Shown here one piece after another: positions 15,407 to 24,250 of a stretch of DNA of 26,728 nucleotides. The notes below the pieces were generated by a model that made no database searches, had not been told where the DNA came from, and saw only the letters and a program-made list of their open reading frames with translations. The position numbers and the translations under genes were made by a program. Source of the DNA: JAWLCA01 sp050485905 (GTDB lineage Bacteria; Pseudomonadota; Alphaproteobacteria; Rhodobacterales; Rhodobacteraceae). Every line of letters begins with the position of its first letter. Position 1 is the stretch's first letter. Where the stretch lies: positions 1 to 26,728 of the forward strand of contig JBJHCH010000040.1 of the NCBI GenBank assembly GCA_050485905.1, read 5' to 3'.

Positions 15407-16405
15407 ATGTTCCGAGTTGATAACAGCGATCTTGCCAGATCCATGATGCTGCGTCGCCAGATGGCCGACCTGAAGACCGCGACCGCCCGGCACTCGACCG
15501 AGATGACCACGGGCCGAACCACAGATCCCGGCAGGAAGCTGAACGGCGACTTTGCCGCGCTGGCGGGCGTTCAGCGCGCGCTGGCCCAGGTGGACAGCTA
15601 TCGCAACATCATTGCCGAAGCCGATCTTCACTACACGACGATGCAGCATGCCCTGGACAAGATCGACACCCTGACGACCGAGGGCGGCACGCGCTTGTTA
15701 TTCATTACCACGCAGAGCCAGCCGATCCTGCTGCAGCGAGAGGCGGAAACCGTCTGGCAAGAGATGGGAACCGTGCTGAGCATGCTCAATAGCCAGATTG
15801 GCGGTCGCACCATGTTCGCCGGCATTGCCACCGATGGCCCGGCGATGATGGATCGCGACACCATCCTTGCAAATTTGCAGTCCGAGATCGCGCTTGCTGG
15901 TGCGACCACCGCTGCAGATGTGAGTGCCGTCATCTCGAATTGGTTCGATGCGGGAAACGCCTATCTCGGCAGCCCAACGGCGCTGGCGCCCTATCAACTG
16001 GCCACGGGCGAGACGATGGCGCCGCCGCCCACCGCGAACGAGCCAGCACTGACCGAACTGCTCAAGGGCATGGCAACGATGGCCCTGCTGTCGCAGGGTT
16101 TGATGGCCGGCGACGATATGGTGCGCTTCCAACTGACCCAGGGCGCGGCGAACACGATGATTGGCGCGCAGCCTGCGCTGGCCGACCTGCGCGCCGCCGT
16201 GGGTATCGGCGAGGCGCAGATCGACAAGGCCGACACCCGCCTGACGAGCGAGCGGGTGTCGTTGCAGCGCGCGCTGTCCGACCTAATCGCCGTCGATCCA
16301 TATGAGGCTGCGGTCAGACTGGAAGAGACCCAGACCCGGCTCGAATCGCTTTTCGCCATCACCGCGCGCCTGTCGCGCCTCAGCCTTGCGGATTACCTTA
16401 GATGA
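15407..16405 (+). CDS. flgL: FlgL, hook-filament junction protein 3 (flagellin-like)
   Basis: 332 residues with the flagellin-type plan. A long N-terminal helix (LARSMMLRRQMADLKTATAR, then STEMTTGRTTDPGRKLNGDF) and a C-terminal helix (RLTSERVSLQRALSDLIAVD, then AVRLEETQTRLESLFAITAR, ending LSLADYL) pack together in the filament, with a variable middle. Position between flgK and flgI and the lack of a flagellin-like ending favour FlgL over flagellin. The stop overlaps the flgI start as ATGA. Confidence 0.92.
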   Translation: MFRVDNSDLARSMMLRRQMADLKTATARHSTEMTTGRTTDPGRKLNGDFAALAGVQRALAQVDSYRNIIAEADLHYTTMQHALDKIDTLTTEGGTRLLFITTQSQPILLQREAETVWQEMGTVLSMLNSQIGGRTMFAGIATDGPAMMDRDTILANLQSEIALAGATTAADVSAVISNWFDAGNAYLGSPTALAPYQLATGETMAPPPTANEPALTELLKGMATMALLSQGLMAGDDMVRFQLTQGAANTMIGAQPALADLRAAVGIGEAQIDKADTRLTSERVSLQRALSDLIAVDPYEAAVRLEETQTRLESLFAITARLSRLSLADYLR

Positions 16406-17505
16406 GAAGAATTCTCGCGGCCCTGATGCTGGGGCTGTTGATGCCTGCACTCGCCCTGGCCAATCCGGTCAGGATAAAGGATCTGGTCGAATTCGACGGC
16501 GTGCGCGGCAACGATCTGGTGGGCTATGGCCTTGTCGTCGGCCTCAATGGCTCTGGCGACGGTCTACGCAACTCGCCCTTCACTGAAGACATCATGTCGA
16601 ACATCCTGGAACGGCTCGGCGTGAACGTTACTGGCGAGCAGTTCCGGCCGCGTAACGTGGCGGCCGTCTTTGTGACGGCCACACTGCCGCCATTTGCCCG
16701 CGCCGGCGGACGGATCGACGTGACAGTTTCCGCCATCGGCGATGCAAAAAGCCTGCTCGGCGGCACCCTGATCATGACACCCCTGAACGGTGCGGACGGT
16801 CAGATCTATGCCGTGGCCCAAGGTGCGATCATTGCAGGTGGATTCTCGGCCGAGGGTGACGCGGCAACGGTTGTGCAGGGTGTTCCCACCGCAGGGCTGA
16901 TCCCCGGCGGCGCACGGGTGGAGCGCGAGATCGAGTTCGACTTCACGGGGCTTAACCAGGTGCGTCTGGCCCTGCGCAGCCCCGATTTCACGACCGCCTC
17001 CCGGATTGAGGGGGCGATCAATGCCGCCTATGGCCGTCAGGTCGCCGCGATGATGGATTCCGGAACAGTTGTATTCGACGTGCGCGCCAGCCGTGCGCCC
17101 TCGCCCGCCCACGCGCTGGGCCAGATCGAGAATATTGCCGTACAGCCCGAATCGCGTGCCCGAGTCGTGGTAGACCATCGATCCGGCACCATCGTGATGG
17201 GCAATGACGTGCGTATCAGCCGAGTCGCGGTCGCCCAGGGCAATCTGACACTCAGGATCGAGGAGGCGCCGATCGCGGTGCAACCCAACCCGTTCTCACC
17301 CGGCGAGACGGTAATCGTGCCACGCACGCGCGCCGAGATCGGTGAAACGCAGACGACGGGCCTCGCCGAGGTCATCGGCGGCACCACATTGTCCGAGGTT
17401 GTTTCGGGGCTGAATGCGCTCGGCGTGAGCCCGCGCGAGATGATCGATATCCTGAAGAGCATCAGCGCCGCCGGGGCGCTTCACGCCGAATTCGTCGTCC
17501 GATAG
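16402..17505 (+). CDS. flgI: FlgI, flagellar P-ring protein
   Basis: 367 residues with a Sec signal peptide (RRILAALMLGLLMPALALA) cleaved before NPVRIKDLVEFDGVRGNDLV. Conserved blocks are GYGLVVGLNGSGDGLRNSPF, NVAAVFVTATLPPFARAGGR, IDVTVSAIGDAKSLLGGTL, and the C-terminal LSEVVSGLNALGVSPREMID followed by ILKSISAAGALHAEFVVR. FlgI forms the periplasmic P ring, the bushing around the rod. Its usual companion flgH (L ring) does not follow. The next gene is convergent, only nine bases away, with no visible terminator between them. Confidence 0.97.
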   Translation: MRRILAALMLGLLMPALALANPVRIKDLVEFDGVRGNDLVGYGLVVGLNGSGDGLRNSPFTEDIMSNILERLGVNVTGEQFRPRNVAAVFVTATLPPFARAGGRIDVTVSAIGDAKSLLGGTLIMTPLNGADGQIYAVAQGAIIAGGFSAEGDAATVVQGVPTAGLIPGGARVEREIEFDFTGLNQVRLALRSPDFTTASRIEGAINAAYGRQVAAMMDSGTVVFDVRASRAPSPAHALGQIENIAVQPESRARVVVDHRSGTIVMGNDVRISRVAVAQGNLTLRIEEAPIAVQPNPFSPGETVIVPRTRAEIGETQTTGLAEVIGGTTLSEVVSGLNALGVSPREMIDILKSISAAGALHAEFVVR

Positions 17506-17514
17506 GGGTTATCG

Positions 17515-18009
17515 TCAGTGCCGCGTCCAGCCCGAGGGTGGGCGGGTGGGGTCGGATTCGGCTTCTTCGTAGACACCTTCGATGATGTCATGGTCAGGCC
17601 GATGCGCCGGACGCGGCCGGCGCCCGGTCTCGTTGACTTCACCGGCCATCACGCTTGCGTGAATTCGAACGTTGCGGCGGGTCCAGTCAAACAGCGCCAT
17701 GCGCACTTGCGAAACCATCAGCGACAGCCCCACGGCATCAGTCAGAAACCCCGGCGTCAGCAGCAGTGCGCCAGCGAAGAGGATCATCGCGCCATGTGCC
17801 AGCGCGGGTGCCGGATCCTGCAGATCCTCCAGCGACCGGCGCAACTCTGCCAGTACGCGCAGCCCCTGCTGGCGCAAAAGGAAGGCGCCCAGAAGCGCGG
17901 TCGCAACGACGATCGCCAAGGTCGGCCACAGCGTCAGCCAGCCGCCCACCTGAATGAACAGGGCGATCTCGATCAGCGGCACGGCGATCAGCAGGACCAG
18001 AAGCCACAT
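17515..18009 (-). CDS. fxsA: FxsA family membrane protein
   Basis: 164 residues. The N-terminal half is the FxsA domain, with membrane helices WLLVLLIAVPLIEIALFIQV, LWPTLAIVVATALLGAFLL and the AHGAMILFAGALLLTPGFLT block with its conserved PGF. A variable, charged cytoplasmic tail follows. In E. coli FxsA counters F exclusion of phage T7. The general function is unknown. I place the start at the ATG of 18007-18009, because AAGGAG is six bases ahead of it and directly abuts the ATG at 18013-18015. It diverges from the Tim44-like gene across about 110 bases, an arrangement common in alphaproteobacteria. Confidence 0.9.
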   Translation of the reverse strand: MWLLVLLIAVPLIEIALFIQVGGWLTLWPTLAIVVATALLGAFLLRQQGLRVLAELRRSLEDLQDPAPALAHGAMILFAGALLLTPGFLTDAVGLSLMVSQVRMALFDWTRRNVRIHASVMAGEVNETGRRPRPAHRPDHDIIEGVYEEAESDPTRPPSGWTRH

Positions 18010-18119
18010 CGGCATCTCCTTCTTGGTGGGTGCTGCGGTGGACTTGACCCCGCCGCTGCCTTACATAGGAACAAAGCGCGTGGGTTACCAACCCGTGTAA
18101 GACCCTTTCCGAGGCGCCG

Positions 18120-18788
18120 ATGAGTTCTGCCGTGATCCAGCTTCTCGTTCTCGCAGGAATTGCGATTTTCCTGATCCTGCGCCTGCGCAATGTTCTTGGC
18201 ACGCGTGAAGGGTTCGAGAAACCGCCGCTGCCGATGGGGGGCGAGGGTGAAGGCCGCCGCGGCCCCCGGCGTGATTTCGAGGTGATCGAGGGCGGGGTGG
18301 ATACCGATATTACCGATCACGTCCCGGACGGCAGCCCTGCCGCCAAGGCTCTGGCGGCGATGAAGATGGCAGAGCCAGGCTTCCACGTTGGCGAGTTCCT
18401 GCATGGTGCTCGTGGCGCCTACGAGATGATCCTGATGGCTTTCGAGAACGGCGATCTGGATTCGATCCTGCCGTTTTTGTCGCGCGACGTGTACGAGACC
18501 TTTGCCGAGGTGGTCGAACTGCGCGAACGCGAGGGGCTGAAGGTCGATGCGACCTTTGTTGGCGTTCGTGAGCTGTCACTTGTCACCGCAGATTTCAACC
18601 GCGACACGCAAGAGGCCGAGGTCACGGTGCGCTTCGTTGGCGAACTGACGTCCGTCGTGAAGAATGCCGCGGGCGAGGTCGTCGAAGGCAACGCGAACGA
18701 GATCAAGCGGCAGAAGGACGTGTGGACCTTTGCCCGCAAGATGGGCGCCGACAATCCGAACTGGCAGCTTGTCGCCACCGGCGAGTGA
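18120..18788 (+). CDS. timA: Tim44/TimA family adaptor protein
   Basis: 222 residues. It starts with one membrane helix (VIQLLVLAGIAIFLILRLRN) followed by the LGTREGFEKPP segment seen in alphaproteobacterial TimA proteins. A charged linker precedes the Tim44-like domain (about 75-222), with FLHGARGAYEMILMAFENGD, DLDSILPFLSRDVYETF, a central VDATFVGVRELSLVTAD, and a C-terminal DVWTFARKMGADNPNWQLVA. The domain fold is that of the mitochondrial import motor adaptor Tim44. Its bacterial role is not settled. GAGG upstream supports the start. Smr begins 40 bases downstream. In many relatives a lytic transglycosylase gene (mltA) lies between the two, and it is absent here. Confidence 0.92.
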   Translation: MSSAVIQLLVLAGIAIFLILRLRNVLGTREGFEKPPLPMGGEGEGRRGPRRDFEVIEGGVDTDITDHVPDGSPAAKALAAMKMAEPGFHVGEFLHGARGAYEMILMAFENGDLDSILPFLSRDVYETFAEVVELREREGLKVDATFVGVRELSLVTADFNRDTQEAEVTVRFVGELTSVVKNAAGEVVEGNANEIKRQKDVWTFARKMGADNPNWQLVATGE

Positions 18789-18828
18789 CGATCTCCCGGA
18801 TCGGCCGGGTGCCAAGGCCCGGCAGGGC

Positions 18829-19440
18829 ATGAGCCGGCGGCGCCGGCTCAGCGCCGAGGAGGAGCGGCTTTGGCGCAGCGTCGCCGAAACCGCGGCGCCA
18901 CTCCACCACCAGCCGCCGCCCGGAACACTTGCGGCTGCCAAGGACGAACTACGCGCTGCTCCTCAGGGCGCCAAGCACCCCGCGCCGCCACGCAAGCGGA
19001 TGCCCGTCTTTCAGATCGGCGCAAAGGCCGCACCCCCGATGCGCGGCCACGACTTGGCGCCACCAATCCCTGACCAACTGGCCGCAATGCCGCTCCAGAT
19101 GGACCGCAAGGCGCATCAGCGCATGACCCGCGGTCGTCTTTCGCCCGAGGCTCGGATCGACCTGCATGGGATGACGCTGGCGCAGGCTCAGCCAGCGCTG
19201 GTGCGCTTCGTGCTCGCGGCGGCGGCGCAGGGAAAGCGGCTGGTCCTCGTGATCACGGGCAAGGGCCGTGTGGGCAGCGACGACGGCCCGATCCCTCAGC
19301 GCCCCGGTGCGCTCAAGCATCAGGTACCGCTTTGGCTGCACCAGCCCCCGCTTTCGGCGTTGGTGCTGCAGATCACCGAGGCCCATGTCCGCCACGGAGG
19401 CGCGGGCGCCTACTATGTTTATCTGCGACGCAACCGTTAG
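18829..19440 (+). CDS. Smr domain protein (MutS2-type endonuclease domain)
   Basis: 203 residues from the ATG at 18829. The frame is open upstream but only through sequence that belongs to timA in another frame. A basic, Pro/Ala-rich N-terminal half (SRRRRLSAEEERLWRSVAET onward) precedes the Smr domain at about 105-203, with RIDLHGMTLAQAQPALVRFV, the catalytic-type LDLHG-like IDLHG, the VITGKGRVG loop, VPLWLHQPPLSALVLQITEA and HVRHGGAGAYYVYLRR. Smr domains nick DNA or RNA structures, or act in ribosome rescue. The exact substrate of stand-alone proteins of this type is unknown. It is probably co-transcribed with timA. Confidence 0.92.
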   Translation: MSRRRRLSAEEERLWRSVAETAAPLHHQPPPGTLAAAKDELRAAPQGAKHPAPPRKRMPVFQIGAKAAPPMRGHDLAPPIPDQLAAMPLQMDRKAHQRMTRGRLSPEARIDLHGMTLAQAQPALVRFVLAAAAQGKRLVLVITGKGRVGSDDGPIPQRPGALKHQVPLWLHQPPLSALVLQITEAHVRHGGAGAYYVYLRRNR

Positions 19441-19512
19441 TGCGTCCGCGCACTGTTGGAGAAGTGCCTGCGCCCTTGGGGCGATGACCGAAGACCTTCG
19501 CCTTATGCCGCG

Positions 19513-20430
19513 TTAGTCGCTTCCATTGAGTCCAACGTTCTTTTCTCTGCCCACCTCTCGCACGATCTCGCCGATCTGCATGAGCTGGGTCGACAGGGGA
19601 TTGGTCGTTCGCCAGACCATTCCGATGGTGCGCGACGGGCCGGGCTTCGGAAACCGGGCGACCGATACATCCGCCGAGCGCGTTTCGAGCGCGAGCGCCA
19701 TCTCGGGAATCAGTGTTACCCCGATGCCCGCTCCGACCATCCGGACAAGGGTGGAAAGCGAACTTCCCTCCATCAAGTGGCGCGGCTGAGCCTTGGCGAA
19801 CTGGCAGAACGACAGGGCCTGATCGCGGAAGCAATGTCCCTCTTCCAGCAAGAGCAGGCGCATCGTCTGCAGCGCCTTGGGGCTGGGCACAGGCTTTCCG
19901 GCATCCTCCGCGGGGCGTACCAGCACGAAATCCTCGTCGAAAAGCGCAAACTCCCTGAGCGTTGGTTCTGAAATCGGCAGCGCGACAATGGCAAGATCGA
20001 GGTGCCCCCCCAACAGATCGTCGATCAGCGCGCTGGTTACGGATTCCCGCAGTTCAGGCTCCAGCTCCGGGAAATGCCGGGACAGTGCCGCAATGATTTC
20101 GGGGAGAAGATAAGGCGCGACGGTCGGAATGATGCCTAGCCGCAGCCTGCCGGCAAGCGGCCCGCTGGATGCCCGTGCGAGGTCTTCCAACTCCTCGACG
20201 GAAAGCAGGATCTGACGCCCCTTGCGGACAAAGTCCTCTCCTATTGCGGTCAGGCGGATCTTGCGCGCGCTGCGTTCGACGAGCGGTGCGCCAAACATCC
20301 GCTCCAGTTCCTTGATCTGAAGCGAGAGCGCAGGCTGCGAGATAGAGCATGCCTCGGCCGCGCGTCCGAAATGCTCGTACCGCGCGAGTGCATCGAAATA
20401 GCGGAGCTGCTTGAGCGTAAGATTGGTCAT
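19513..20430 (-). CDS. oxyR: OxyR, hydrogen-peroxide-sensing LysR-type regulator
   Basis: 305 residues. The N-terminal winged helix (TLKQLRYFDALARYEHFGRA, then ACSISQPALSLQIKELE) is followed by the LysR effector domain. Cys200 and Cys209 in LEEGHCFRDQALSFCQ match the redox pair C199/C208 of E. coli OxyR with the same spacing, so this is a peroxide sensor and not a generic LysR protein. Oxidation to the disulfide switches it to activation of genes such as katG, which it adjoins divergently across about 120 bases. The ATG at 20428-20430 is followed by a standard MTNLTLKQLRYF start. Confidence 0.95.
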   Translation of the reverse strand: MTNLTLKQLRYFDALARYEHFGRAAEACSISQPALSLQIKELERMFGAPLVERSARKIRLTAIGEDFVRKGRQILLSVEELEDLARASSGPLAGRLRLGIIPTVAPYLLPEIIAALSRHFPELEPELRESVTSALIDDLLGGHLDLAIVALPISEPTLREFALFDEDFVLVRPAEDAGKPVPSPKALQTMRLLLLEEGHCFRDQALSFCQFAKAQPRHLMEGSSLSTLVRMVGAGIGVTLIPEMALALETRSADVSVARFPKPGPSRTIGMVWRTTNPLSTQLMQIGEIVREVGREKNVGLNGSD

Positions 20431-20464
20431 TTGCTCAGCTTATCGCGCCATTTAGTTTATTCAA

Positions 20465-20494
20465 TTGGTGTTTATGGTATCTGCGAGCTATGCT
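20465..20494 (+). promoter_or_regulatory. Candidate katG promoter in the oxyR-katG intergenic region
   Basis: TTGGTG (20465-20470) and TATGCT (20489-20494) are 18 bases apart, about 60 bases before the katG start, within the only AT-rich part of the spacer (20431-20490). OxyR should bind this region. I see only a loose half-match to ATAG-N7-CTAT (GTAT at 20478, CTAT at 20488), so the operator is not defined. Confidence 0.35.
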
Positions 20495-20553
20495 GCCTTG
20501 GTAGCGATGCATCGGCCTCACCAGCCTGATGCTCTCAGCAAATGGAGAATCCC

Positions 20554-22728
20554 ATGGACGGAAATGACATGAAGCCCACCGGGGGCTGCCCCGTGATGCA
20601 TGGCGGCAATACGACGGTGGCTCAGCCCGTCACCAAATGGTGGCCGAGCACACTGAACATCGACATCCTGCACCAGCATGGCGCCCGCACCAACCCGATG
20701 GACCCCGGCTACGATCATCGCAAGGCGGTGAAGGGGCTGGATTTCGAGGCGGTGAAGGCCGATCTGCACGCGCTGATGACGGACAGCCAGGAGTGGTGGC
20801 CGGCTGACTGGGGCCATTATGGTGGGCTTTTCATCCGGCTGGCATGGCATGCGGCAGGTTCCTACCGTCTAGGCGATGGTCGCGGTGGTGCAGGGTCGGG
20901 CAACATCCGTTTCGCGCCGCTGAATTCCTGGCCCGACAATGCGAGCCTCGACAAGGCGCGGCGCCTGCTGTGGCCGATCAAGAAGAAATATGGCAATGCC
21001 CTGTCCTGGGCCGATCTGATCGTTCTGTCCGGCACCATCGCCTATGAGTCGATGGGGCTGAAGACCTTTGGCTTCGGCTTTGGCCGCGAGGATATCTGGG
21101 GGCCGGAGATCGACATCAACTGGGGTAACGACAGCCAGCTTCTTGCCCCATCGGACGAGCGTGTCGAGGACATCAACGACCCCAACACGATGTACGACCC
21201 GCTTGCCGCGTCGCACATGGGCCTGATCTATGTGAACCCCGAAGGGGTGAACGGCAATCCCGATCCGGCGCTGACGGCCAAATACGTGCGCATGACCTTC
21301 TCGCGCATGGCGATGAATGACGAGGAGACCGCCGCCCTGACCGTCGGGGGGCACACCGTCGGCAAGTGCCACGGGTTCGAAGCCGAGATCGGCGAAGCGC
21401 CCGAGGGCGCGCCCATCGCCGAGGCGGGCTTTGGCTGGAACAATCCCGGGTTCGAGAACAAGGCGAATCGGGCGCATACATCTGGTCTGGAAGGTGCCTG
21501 GACGAGCAATCCGACCCGGTGGGACAACGGCTATCTTGATCTGCTTTTCGGTTATGAATGGGAGCCTCGGAAATCCCGTGCTGGGGCATGGCAGTGGGAG
21601 CCCATCGACATCGCCGAGGAGCACAAGGTGCCCGACGCGACAGATCCGTCGATCCGGCACAACCCGATCATGACCGACGCCGACATGGGGATGAAGGTCG
21701 ATCCGATCTACCGCGAGATCTGCGAGCGGTTCCACAAGGACCCGGCCTATCTGGCCGATACCTTCGCCCGCGCCTGGTTCAAGTTGACCCATCGCGACAT
21801 GGGGCCGAAGGTCAACTACTACGGTCCTGACGTACCCAAGGAAGACCTGATCTGGCAGGATCCCGTTCCGGCTGGCCCGACTGGCTATGACGTTGCGGTC
21901 GTCAAGGCGAGGATCGCAGCGAGCGGCCTGTCGGCCGCCGAGATGATCGCCACCGCTTGGGACAGCGCCCGCACCTTTCGCGGTTCGGACAAGCGTGGCG
22001 GCGCGAACGGCGCGCGCATTCGCCTTGCGCCGCAAAAGGACTGGGCGGGCAACGAGCCGGATCGCTTGGCCCGCGTGCTGAGTGTCCTGGAACCAGTCGC
22101 GGCGGAAACCGGTGCGTCGGTTGCCGATGTGATCGTTCTTGCGGGCAATGTCGGTCTGGAGCAGGCGATCAAGGCTGCGGGTCACGACGTCGAGGTTCCC
22201 TTTGCACCCGGACGCGGCGATGCGACGGACGAACAGACAGATGCCGACAGCTTCAGCGTGCTGGAGCCTGTGGCCGACGGGTTCCGCAACTGGCAGAAGC
22301 AAGACTATGCGGTGAGCGCCGAGGAACTGATGCTGGACCGGGCACAACTGCTGGGCCTGACGGCCGCCGAAATGACGGTTCTGGTTGGCGGGCTGCGCGT
22401 TCTGGGTGCGAACCATGGCGGATCAAGGCATGGCGTGTTCACCGACCGTGAAGGTCAGTTGACGACCGACTTCTTCGTCAACCTGACCGACATGGCCTAC
22501 AGTTGGCACCCGGTTGCGGGAGGCGGCACCTACGAACTCCGCGACCGCAAGACCGGCGCGGTGAAGTGGACGGCGACCAGCGCCGACCTGGTGTTCGGGT
22601 CCAACTCGATCCTGCGGGCCTATGCCGAGGTCTATGCGCAGGACGACAATGCCGGGAAGTTCGTGCGCGACTTCGTGGCGGCCTGGACCAAGGTGATGAA
22701 CGCGGACCGCTTCGACCTGGTCGCCTGA
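20554..22728 (+). CDS. katG: KatG, bifunctional catalase-peroxidase
   Basis: 724 residues, the standard length. I chose the ATG at 20554 because GGAGA lies five bases ahead. An ATG four codons earlier has no site. KatG uses haem b to remove H2O2. The distal residues Arg95, Trp98 and His99 (IRLAWHAAG) are present. The Met-Tyr-Trp cross-link needed for catalase activity can form from Trp98, Tyr226 (MGLIYVNPEG) and Met252 (RMAMND). The proximal haem ligand is His267 (VGGHTVGKCHG; most relatives have TFGKTHG there). The C-terminal duplicated domain, without haem, runs from about residue 430. It is divergent from oxyR and followed by a strong terminator, so it is monocistronic. Confidence 0.98.
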   Translation: MDGNDMKPTGGCPVMHGGNTTVAQPVTKWWPSTLNIDILHQHGARTNPMDPGYDHRKAVKGLDFEAVKADLHALMTDSQEWWPADWGHYGGLFIRLAWHAAGSYRLGDGRGGAGSGNIRFAPLNSWPDNASLDKARRLLWPIKKKYGNALSWADLIVLSGTIAYESMGLKTFGFGFGREDIWGPEIDINWGNDSQLLAPSDERVEDINDPNTMYDPLAASHMGLIYVNPEGVNGNPDPALTAKYVRMTFSRMAMNDEETAALTVGGHTVGKCHGFEAEIGEAPEGAPIAEAGFGWNNPGFENKANRAHTSGLEGAWTSNPTRWDNGYLDLLFGYEWEPRKSRAGAWQWEPIDIAEEHKVPDATDPSIRHNPIMTDADMGMKVDPIYREICERFHKDPAYLADTFARAWFKLTHRDMGPKVNYYGPDVPKEDLIWQDPVPAGPTGYDVAVVKARIAASGLSAAEMIATAWDSARTFRGSDKRGGANGARIRLAPQKDWAGNEPDRLARVLSVLEPVAAETGASVADVIVLAGNVGLEQAIKAAGHDVEVPFAPGRGDATDEQTDADSFSVLEPVADGFRNWQKQDYAVSAEELMLDRAQLLGLTAAEMTVLVGGLRVLGANHGGSRHGVFTDREGQLTTDFFVNLTDMAYSWHPVAGGGTYELRDRKTGAVKWTATSADLVFGSNSILRAYAEVYAQDDNAGKFVRDFVAAWTKVMNADRFDLVA

Positions 22729-22778
22729 CGCGAGCGCGCGGATAGCGAGTCTACCCGGGCAGGGTCACCATCCAGGAA

Positions 22779-22804
22779 GGCCGGCAACCGGAGGGTTGCC
22801 GGCC
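22779..22804 (+). terminator. Intrinsic terminator of katG
   Basis: A perfect 11-bp stem (22779-22789 with 22794-22804) around a GGAG tetraloop, followed by GTCTTGTT. It lies 50 bases after the katG stop and isolates katG from the haloperoxidase operon. The remaining bases to 22933 hold no gene and should contain that operon's promoter, which I cannot define. Confidence 0.75.
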
Positions 22805-22933
22805 GTCTTGTTCGATGTAGCGCGATGCGCCGAAGTGCTGCCGCTTGTCTCTTGAATCTGGCGACTCCCCGACTGATCGCCTACCGTTCAGTCTCATCGG
22901 ACCAAGCGTCGAGGCTGGAGGGGCTCGTAAAGC

Positions 22934-24250
22934 ATGGAGTGGATCGGACGTAACCTGGTACGCGTGCTGGCGTTGGCCTCCATCGTCTCGACGGCGGCCC
23001 CGGGCGTGGCAGGGGCGGATCATCGGTCCGAGGTTCTGGGTAACTGGTACCGGATGATCCTCGAACTGGTTCGGCACACACCCACCTATACGCCCCCGGT
23101 CGCCAGCCGTGCCTTTGCCTACACCGCGCTTGTTGCCTATGAGGCCACGGCGTCGGGCGACGGGCCGCTGCAGACACTGGCGGGTCAGGTGGCCGCCCTG
23201 CCGCCACCGCCCGATCGTGAACTCGGGTCGGAATATGCCGAGGACGTGATCCTGAACGCTGCCCTAGGGCACGCGGTTGATGTCTATTTCGCCAACACCG
23301 GCCCCACAGGCCAGCGCGCCAAGGCGGCACTGGCCCGGCGGCTCGATGCGCTGGTTGCCGGGGGGCTGGACGAAAGCACGCTCGCCCGCTCGCAGGCTTA
23401 CGGCGCCGCACTGGCCGAGGCGATCATTGCCGCCTCGGCTGACGACGGCGGCGCGCTGGTGGAGAACCTGGGCTTCCCTGTCACCTACACCGCCGGTGCC
23501 ACGGCAGGCGACTGGGTTCCCACGAGCACGATCCGGTTGCAGCAGCACCCGCTTCTGCCCGGCTGGGGCAGCAACCGCCCGCTCGTGCTGCCCGATGGCG
23601 CTGCCTGCCCACTGCCCCCGCCACCCGCCTATTCCGAAGACCCGGTCTCGTCCTTCCATGCCGAGGCGCTGGAGGTTTACGAGGTGACGCGCGCCCTGAC
23701 CGAGGATCAGGCGCAGGTCGCCCGTTTCTGGGCGGACGATCCGATGCTCTCACCCACGCCCCCCGGCCATTGGGTCGCAATCGTCCTGCAGATCGCGGAA
23801 CGGGACGCGCTTCCGGTCGAACGGCAGGTCGATGCGCTGGTGCGCGTCGGCCTTGCTGTGTCGGACAGCTTCGTCGTGTGCTGGCGTGACAAGTATATCT
23901 ACAACCTGCTGCGCCCCGTGACCTACATCCGCGCCAGCATCGACCCGAACTGGCAACCGCTGCTGATCACGCCCCCCTTTCCCGAATATCCGTCGGGCCA
24001 TTCCACCCAGTCGGGCGCGGCCGCGCAGGTGCTGACCCAAGTCTTCGGCGACCCCTTTCCCTTCACGGATCGCACGCACGAAGATGATGGCCTGCCCGCC
24101 CGCGATTTTCCCGATTTCTGGGCTGCGGCCGAGGAGGCAGGATTCTCTCGCCTTTACGGCGGCATCCATTTCCGCGCCGCCATCGAGCGCGGGCTGGATC
24201 AGGGCGCCTGCGTGGGCGACCATGTGAACGCGCTGCAGACATGGAAATGA
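22934..24250 (+). CDS. Secreted vanadium-dependent haloperoxidase-like / PAP2-superfamily protein
   Basis: 438 residues with a Sec signal peptide (RVLALASIVSTAAPGVAGA). The three anion-pocket motifs of the PAP2/haloperoxidase superfamily are intact: K320-x6-R327-P328 (KYIYNLLRP), P353-SGH356 in EYPSGHSTQSGAA, and S405-R406-x5-H412 (SRLYGGIHFRAA). H412 would bind vanadate, and H356 would be the acid-base residue. The Asp of true acid phosphatases (HxxxD) is replaced by Ala, as in haloperoxidases. An in-frame stop just upstream makes the ATG at 22934 the first possible start. The predicted reaction is oxidation of halide by H2O2 in the periplasm or outside, though a phosphatase cannot be excluded. 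It overlaps the next gene. Confidence 0.88.
   Translation: MEWIGRNLVRVLALASIVSTAAPGVAGADHRSEVLGNWYRMILELVRHTPTYTPPVASRAFAYTALVAYEATASGDGPLQTLAGQVAALPPPPDRELGSEYAEDVILNAALGHAVDVYFANTGPTGQRAKAALARRLDALVAGGLDESTLARSQAYGAALAEAIIAASADDGGALVENLGFPVTYTAGATAGDWVPTSTIRLQQHPLLPGWGSNRPLVLPDGAACPLPPPPAYSEDPVSSFHAEALEVYEVTRALTEDQAQVARFWADDPMLSPTPPGHWVAIVLQIAERDALPVERQVDALVRVGLAVSDSFVVCWRDKYIYNLLRPVTYIRASIDPNWQPLLITPPFPEYPSGHSTQSGAAAQVLTQVFGDPFPFTDRTHEDDGLPARDFPDFWAAAEEAGFSRLYGGIHFRAAIERGLDQGACVGDHVNALQTWK

Noticed and set aside
18010..18015. FxsA start at the ATG of 18013-18015
   Set aside because: AAGGAG directly touches this ATG, leaving no spacing. The ATG two codons later is at ideal distance and fits the usual FxsA N-terminus.
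20869..22416. 515-codon open frame opposite katG
   Set aside because: It lies wholly within katG, whose protein is conserved along its full length. The antisense product has no recognisable domain.
22503..22516. Sigma-54-like TGGCAC...TTGC
   Set aside because: The spacing between GG and GC is one base short, and the site is inside the katG coding sequence, far from any start.
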